A DNA stretch of 64,000 nt from Prosopocoilus inquinatus (lineage: Eukaryota > Arthropoda > Insecta > Coleoptera > Lucanidae), in NCBI GenBank assembly GCA_036172665.1, contig CM069877.1, positions 23,523,001 through 23,587,000 of the forward strand. The letters run 5' to 3'. The translations under genes and the position numbers were made by a program. Below are positions 58,861-64,000 of the stretch, in pieces. The notes beneath the pieces were generated by a model. It saw only the letters and a list, made by a program, of their open reading frames with translations. It was not told where the DNA came from and did no database searches. Within the stretch, counting starts at the first letter, position 1, and every line of letters begins with the position of its first letter.

Positions 58861-59047
58861 GCCATGAATCTCACCTCAGATCAGATCAATGTCATTTTCG
58901 TTAGCACGAACAAGTAAGCTTGAATGTATATTTCGATCTGCCAACTAATGGGAGTGCTCGAGTGGCAAGCTACGAGATCGAAATCCCAGTACTTACTTAC
59001 TTGTTCGTGCCAACGGAAGTGACATGTTTATCTGATCTGAGGTAAGA
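58861..59047. repeat. Long near-perfect hairpin (MITE)
   Basis: Arm CCATGAATCTCACCTCAGATC..CACGAACAAGTAAG pairs with CTTACTTGTTCGTG..GATCTGAGGTAAGATTTATGG; the inner ATTTCGATCT/AGATCGAAAT extends it. The whole unit could fold into a single ~85-bp hairpin. Confidence 0.75.
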
Positions 59048-59497
59048 TTTATGGAAAAAATTTTCGTTGTGTGCCGCAATGTTTGGTATTGCACAATAAA
59101 AATCAAGCTATTTTTGATTCACATAGCATTTGATCTACAGACGTGAATGTTATTGTGCAATATTAAATATTTCACAATAAGATTGTATCGTGTGGGGGTC
59201 GGTTTTCGTGAATGCCAGTGAATCAGCTAAAATTCAAAAGTACTTTTACTAATTTTTAGAAAAAATTATTTAGTTTTGGCAGAAATTTACAACGAATATT
59301 TGAATTGATTGATTGATTTCAAATTTAATGTCCAATATCAAATTTAATGTCCCTCAAAAGTCTTTTTTTTATTAAAAAAAGACGCTCTATGTAGATTTCT
59401 GAGAAAATAGAAAAGCAAAATAGCAAAACAGAATAATAAAATTACATGCTGTATTTTAGTTGAATTTAAAGAAAATTAACAAAGGGTTACTACTTAC

Positions 59498-59558
59498 GTT
59501 TGTATGTTTTCTTCTCTCTTTTGTTTAATTTACATCTGATTTCCAATCTTTGTCGGTT
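59498..59558 (-). other. Candidate untranslated exon of the 44.9-kb InaF-like gene
   Basis: On the minus strand a TTGTTATTTTATAG acceptor and a GTAAGT donor bracket 61 nt without a useful coding frame. The InaF-like ATG at 44885 follows an acceptor, so an upstream exon is needed. About 120 bp further upstream a CG-rich stretch (59679-59790) ends in GCGGAG-GTGATT and could be exon 1 with the promoter. Link is inferred from strand, spacing and splice signals only. Confidence 0.35.
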
Positions 59559-59799
59559 CTATAAAATAACAAACATTAATATTTCTTTTAATACATTAAT
59601 ATTTAAATAAAATTATATTACACGTATATTTATCAAGTTTATTAAAGATTTGTTTTATGATGTAAATAATTTAATCACCTCCGCACTCGTCACTTGCGAA
59701 AATTCGACGACATGCGTTTCTTCCACTTGCGTTATCTATCTATTAAGCGTCGAGACGCTCGCCGACGTTATACAAACAAATGTGATACATGAACTTCCA

Positions 59800-60945
59800 C
59801 CATAAAATAACACATGCGCGTAAAAAAACTCTAGATTAGGAAAACCTGAAGTGAAGTGCATCAATATTAAATTAGCACAGCTCGGAGTGACATTGCAAAA
59901 CAAAAAAAAAGAACGAAACGATAAATACTGAGATTTAAAGTTTAAACAAAATCTGTCAAGCGACTAAAAGCAGAAGTAGAAAATTATTTGGCACAGCCGA
60001 ACTTGAAAACAAAGCAAAGAATTTCAAAATAAATAAAGTTAGGGTGTTTAAAAAAATAGTAAAAGGCAAATCGGTAATTTGGCGTGTAATAAACCGCTCA
60101 AGTCATTCTTTGTTATAAAGAAAATAAAATATGTTATTTATTACTTGAAAAAGTAAACTGGGGATGGAAGACAAAGCTGGAAATGTGAAGTGTAAATACT
60201 CGACATACCTAGCACGTTCTTGACCTAATACACAGAATTAGTGTTGTAGGTTTTCTTCTAAAGCTTGTTAAATATTGTACTTTTTAATTACGAATTTCAG
60301 AATGAGTACTTTATATTTTCTCTAAAGACCATTTAAATAATTTCATTTACAATTAAATTACATTTAAACAATCGTAGTAATAATAATATGAAACTAGAAT
60401 TCATTTATGTGTAGATAGATCGTACGAATTCTTGTCATTAAGGGATTCTCGTACACAGGTATGCATAATAATAATAAAAGAGAACATATTAACAAGTAAG
60501 GTATGAGTACAAAAACGTTACCCAATAAATGAAGTAGTTTTTATATGTCTACATAGTCGTGTTCAGGAAGTAATAACAAGGAAGTAAGAATCAATTACGT
60601 GTAAGAATCTTGTAAACATTTTGTAGAAATGTCATTCGTCTTCTGATAATACAATCTGTATGTACTGACATGTGCAATATATATTTTAACTTCGGAATCA
60701 CTACTTGATACTTCAGTATCGATAATACTGATATATAAAAAAGTTATAAATTACTTTCTCGAACGCCTCATTCTATATCAACATTTATTATACCAGAAAG
60801 GAAAAATTATTTCTTGACATTGATCTTTCTTTATACATTTTTTAAATTAAAATATGATATATTGGTAAAGCTAGAAGTATACAGTTTTTTCATATCTTAA
60901 ATGTCATTGCACTTGAAATAAACACTTTTCTCATCAAAAATTGTT
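59800..60945. other. Noncoding, no supported feature
   Basis: AT-rich; no repeat or domain that I recognise. It may hold promoter sequence of the gene above. Confidence 0.3.
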
Positions 60946-60949
60946 CTTC

Positions 60950-61495
60950 TATGATCTCTGGTACCTTAGCTGAAATCTTCGACACACGCATTTTAGAAGG
61001 AAAATTACCATTAACTTTAAAGAGAAGCAAAGTAAGTCCTTTATATAAAAAGGGTATGATGACAATCCAGGAAATTTTCGTCCAATTTCTACACTTCTAT
61101 GTTTTTCTAAAATTATAGAAAAACATATATTTTTAAATGTGATCAAGTATTTTGAAAACTACAAATTATGCGACTTGCAGTTTGGCTGTCGGCGTGGTAC
61201 TGACATCTGCATTTGAAAATGGACAGAGCTGTGTTGTTTTTTTTTGCAGATCTCTCGAGTGCATTCAGTTGTGTGTCGCATCCGATTTTACTTAAAAAAT
61301 TGAAAAATTTTGGTATAAGAAGTACGGTTTGAGATCTCATGTTTTCATACCTATATACCCATAGTAATAGATATCAAAATGTATATCACAATGGTGAATG
61401 GAGTTCAGAACTTGTGCTGAGGAGAGGAGTACCCCAAGGGCTAATACTTGGAATGCTCCTTTTCCTGCAGTACGTCCGTGACCTCCCTTCCTCAA
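60950..61495 (+). pseudogene. LINE reverse transcriptase fragment
   Basis: Read in several frames: GTLAEIFDTRILEGKLP, VSPLYKKG, a frameshift, NFRPIS, FSKIIEKHIF, LQFGCRRGTDIC, FADLSSAFSCVSHPILLKKL, then RRGVPQGLILG and YVRDLPSS. These are RT motifs 0 to 4 of the CR1/Jockey group (P.NYRPIS, QFGF, D..AFD.V, GVPQGS.LG). The YADD box is missing, the first catalytic Asp is kept (FADLS), and the copy is broken by at least three shifts or stops. 5' and 3' truncated, ending next to the Penelope element. Confidence 0.8.
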
Positions 61496-61538
61496 ATAAT
61501 TGAAATTAACCTCCTCCGCCCATAATAATTTTTATATC

Positions 61539-61581
61539 CGTAGATACGTATTTCGGCAGCTAAGCTGCCATCTTCAGTACG
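61539..61581 (-). ncRNA. Hammerhead-like motif in Penelope 3' terminal repeat
   Basis: Minus strand: helix I CGTA/TACG, core CTGAAGA (complement of 61571-61577), one extra T, helix II GGCAGC/GCTGCC with loop TTA, GAAA, helix III TACGTA, then TC with cleavage after the base at 61543. Against the 19.4-kb motif, helices I and II differ in sequence but stay paired while core and helix III are unchanged. The extra base before helix II is not in the textbook consensus. Confidence 0.6.
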
Positions 61582-61752
61582 CTACCAACTTGAAAGCACT
61601 AAAAAATATCTAAAAACAACCTAATCACACTGACAAAATCATAAAAATGTTAAATCTAACAACAATCTAATCATCCTAAAAGATATATAAGTCTAAATGT
61701 AAGTAAATATAAATTAATATGTGAAAATCTATAATAAACTATATACGTTATG

Positions 61753-62130
61753 TATAAATCGGAAAAAAAAATTACCTGACAGATACCTTACTAATAATAG
61801 CTAACCAAACAACACGGAAATGCGAAAATAAATAGTCCAAAGATTCCGAAAAAACTTCTTATTCTAACGAATAAATAAGTATATAATTCCCTGTTATTTG
61901 ATACCTAAAAATCCTGAAAATAAACTGTGTGTTATTTATAAATCGGGGGGGAAAAAAATATGTGAACACCTAAAATTTACCGTCAGAAACCTTACAAAGA
62001 AGAGCTAACCAAACAATACGGAAACGCGGAAGTAAATAGTCCAAAGACCCCGAAAAAACTTCTTATTCTAACGAATAAATAAGAATATAATTCCCTGTTT
62101 TTTGATACCTAAAGGCCTAAAAATCCTGAA
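61753..62130 (-). repeat. Direct duplication of ~195 bp in Penelope 3' region
   Basis: AAATAGTCCAAAG..CCGAAAAAACTTCTTATTCTAACGAATAAATAAG occurs at 61830 and again at 62034, with shared flanks (ATAAATCGG, AGCTAACCAAACAA.ACGGAAA). Confidence 0.7.
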
Positions 62131-62405
62131 AAATAAAAAATATATATATATATACAGATAAGAGCAAATCATACCCACACACCGCAAGTTAAGAGCACTT
62201 TAGGAAAATTTTATCTCTGAGAGTCCTCTCCTTATGAAATATCCAGTGCAAATGCGCTTAGCTGTCTCTAACACCCCTTTATATATGATTTAGGTAGCGA
62301 CATCTAGCGGATGATTTCTGACATAACAAGTACGACATCTAGCGGCCAATTTTTGACTTAAGGTATATATATCTAAATACGAACCATCAAATAACAACCT
62401 ACAAA

Positions 62406-63890
62406 TTAGAGTAAATCAAATAATACGGAATTAGATATTGGTCCGTTATCTGAATTCATTAAATTGTTTTTATTTTTCCGAATAAAAATAATTTCGTAAG
62501 CATTTAATTCCCTATTATTTGAAACTTCCTTAATGAGTTTTAAATTATCCTTAATAATACTATGTCCTGTATTGTAAATATGTTGTGCAACACTTGATTT
62601 CTCAAACCTATTATACCTGTAGTGACTTAAATGTTCTTTAAAACGTGTTAATATATTTCTTTTTGTTTGTCCAATATATTTACTAGTACATTCGTTACAC
62701 TTAATTTCATAAATTCCAGATATCTGTTCAACATCAACTTTATCTTTCGGGTTTCCCAATAAATTCTTTATGGTATTGTTAGTTGAAAAACCTAATCGTA
62801 AGTTTTGGGTTTTAAAACTATGTTTTAAACAAAGTTTTTTTAATCTCAAACCGGACAGAAAAATGAAGGGAAACACACTCAACACTCAATAGTAAGTACA
62901 AAGTTTTTTTAATCTCAAACCGGACAGAAAAATGAAGGGAAACACACTCAACGTTTCGCTATAGATTTATAGCTTCGTCAGGAGTGACTCCTGACGAAGC
63001 TATAAATCTATAGCGAAACGTTGAGTGTGTTTCCCTTCATTTTTCTGTCCGGTTTGAGATTAAAAAAACTTTGTACTTACTATTTTCATCGGACAAGAAC
63101 AAACTTCAATTATGTTTTAAACCTTTGGTGCAAAACGGATCGAAAGGCATTTTAACAAATTTTCCTAGAGATGAAGTTGCCGTTAAAGTGCTAGAATTTT
63201 GGACCTGTTTCCTATAGCTAATCTTCCTAATCACATTATCTACTATTTGAGGGGTATAACCGTTATGAACCGCAACATTTTTAATATAATTAAGTTCTTT
63301 ATCATATCTGGGTTTAGTAAGTGGAAAAGAGAGTAATCTATTTACTAAAAAATTTAGAGCCGCGAGTTTGTGTTGTACAGAATGTTGAGATTCATTAATT
63401 ATAAACTGGCTTGTATTTGTATCTTTACGATAAATGTCGATTTCTAATTCATTTTTGCTGTTTCTAATTATATGAGTGTCTAAAAAGGGAATCGCACCGT
63501 TTTCTTCCTTTTCGTATGTAAATTTAATACTTTCAAATTATGAATTTAATTTTCCTATAAAATCCTTCAAATCACACTTCTTGATATCAAAAATAGCAAA
63601 AATGTCATCCACATAATGTAACCAAATTCTTGAAAAATACTGATCATTATTTCTTACGTCATTTTCGAATTTACTCATAAATAAATTGACCAAAAACGGT
63701 GACAAACAGTTAGCCATTGCGGTCTCTTGAACTTGTTCAAAATACTCACAATTTATTTGAAAACAATTCTGAGACATGCAAAGAGATGTGAGCCTAAATC
63801 ATTCCTCCAATTTATCTTTATCTACATTATTAACTGTCAGTAGTTCCCGCAAATAAGTTAGTGTTTCAGGTATGGGTACACTAGGATAGG
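62406..63890 (-). pseudogene. Penelope polyprotein remnant: RT and GIY-YIG nuclease
   Basis: 63538-63777 holds the second half of the RT palm: QETAMANCLSPFLVNLFM and the catalytic HYVDDIFAIF. After a break at 63540, 63200-63520 reads EIDIYRKDTNT, AALNFLVNRLLSFPL and AVHNGYTPQIVDNVI, the usual thumb and linker. 62406-62815 holds FSTNNTIKNLLG, then the nuclease GIYEIKCNECTSKYIGQTK with R..EH, and ends in the Penelope C-terminal pattern ELNAYEIIFIRKN. The N-terminal RT part is missing (truncated) and upstream frames carry stops. A 280-bp insertion splits the linker from the nuclease. Inactive, but the domain order is clear. Confidence 0.88.
62831..63110. mobile_element. Foldback inserted in the Penelope element
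   Basis: A 12-bp duplication TATGTTTTAAAC (62819-62830 and 63111-63122) brackets it. Inside are a palindrome centred near 62986 and a direct repeat of AATCTCAAACCGGACAGAAA..CACACTCAAC. Each palindrome arm carries CTGACGAAGCTATA..TATAGCGAAACG, i.e. hammerhead core halves CTGACGA and GAAA around a helix II (GCTATA/TATAGC), on both strands. Helix I is lost at the centre, so activity is doubtful. Confidence 0.75.
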
Positions 63891-63923
63891 TATTAATTTA
63901 TATTTACTTACATTTAGACATAT

Positions 63924-64000
63924 ACTGGCTGTTTCAAATTGAGTGTGCACTGAAGGGATCTCCTAAACCGTAAGAGATACAAATTCGGTTAAATGGAAGA
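63924..64000. repeat. MITE terminus at window end
   Basis: TATACTGGCTGTTTCAAATTG marks the start of another TA-type element that runs off the window. Confidence 0.4.

Larger units (their letters stand above)
61500..63895 (-). mobile_element. Penelope-like element, 5'-truncated
   Basis: Minus strand, from YPSVPIPETLTYLRELL (about 63890-63840) through RT and GIY-YIG to a 3' terminal sequence with ATATAAAGGGG (about 62280) and a hammerhead-like motif at 61539-61581. Interrupted at 62831-63110 by another hammerhead-type foldback. Penelope elements are retroelements with a GIY-YIG nuclease. Confidence 0.85.

Noticed and set aside
58930..58980. GTGCTCGAGTGGCAAGC with GATCGAAATCCC as a tRNA-like gene
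   Set aside because: The segment is the loop side of a long hairpin, and acceptor and anticodon stems do not form.
62940..63040. Palindrome at 62986 as a transcription terminator
   Set aside because: It is part of an inserted foldback with its own 12-bp duplication; hairpin terminators are not expected here.

Overview
This window reads as nuclear DNA of an insect or close arthropod relative: AT-rich, spliced genes with GT..AG introns, and very many nested transposable elements. I cannot fix the order; the mobile-element mix (Penelope, CR1/Jockey-type LINE, Ty3/gypsy, Transib, hAT, PIF/Harbinger, many TA-flanked foldbacks) is common in beetles and several other groups. I saw no rRNA, tRNA or CRISPR.

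Host genes are few. At 2.7-3.2 kb (+) are the last two coding exons of UTP25/DIEXF, a nucleolar factor of 18S rRNA processing. At 27.8-28.1 kb and 44.4-44.9 kb (both -) are two paralogous single-pass membrane proteins with an InaF motif, the family that includes Drosophila InaF (needed for TRP channel function) and vertebrate INAFM1/2. The second is spliced and probably has untranslated 5' exons near 59.5-59.8 kb.

Layout: 0-0.4 kb truncated hammerhead repeat; 0.7-1.8 kb broken DUF4817-type transposase; 2.7-3.2 kb UTP25 end; 4.0-5.7 kb Penelope tail and LINE ORF1 plus endonuclease; 7-15 kb foldbacks; 15.5-18 kb a TA-flanked foldback holding a gypsy remnant that encodes a TARG1-like macrodomain and a CCCH zinc finger; 18-21 kb more foldbacks, one carrying hammerhead-like RNA; 22.1-22.5 kb a second hammerhead repeat; 23.4-25.1 kb broken Transib transposase; 27.8-28.1 kb InaF-like gene; 32.0-35.3 kb Harbinger-like element containing a 1.4 kb retrozyme array (four hammerhead ribozymes in ~311-bp tandem units, 15-bp target duplication); 37 kb hAT-like MITE; 44.4-44.9 kb second InaF-like gene; 45.0-52.4 kb a giant inverted repeat with ~2.56 kb arms; 52.4-59 kb nested foldbacks; 61-64 kb LINE reverse transcriptase fragment and a Penelope-like element with RT and GIY-YIG domains and a hammerhead-like motif in its 3' end.

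The parts most worth attention work at RNA level. The tandem array has the architecture of an animal retrozyme: transcription, self-cleavage into ~311-nt RNAs, ligation to circles, and reverse transcription by a Penelope-type enzyme such as the one whose remains lie at 61.5-63.9 kb. That link is inference. The gypsy remnant with an ADP-ribose-binding macrodomain that keeps its catalytic Lys and Asp is the other stand-out.
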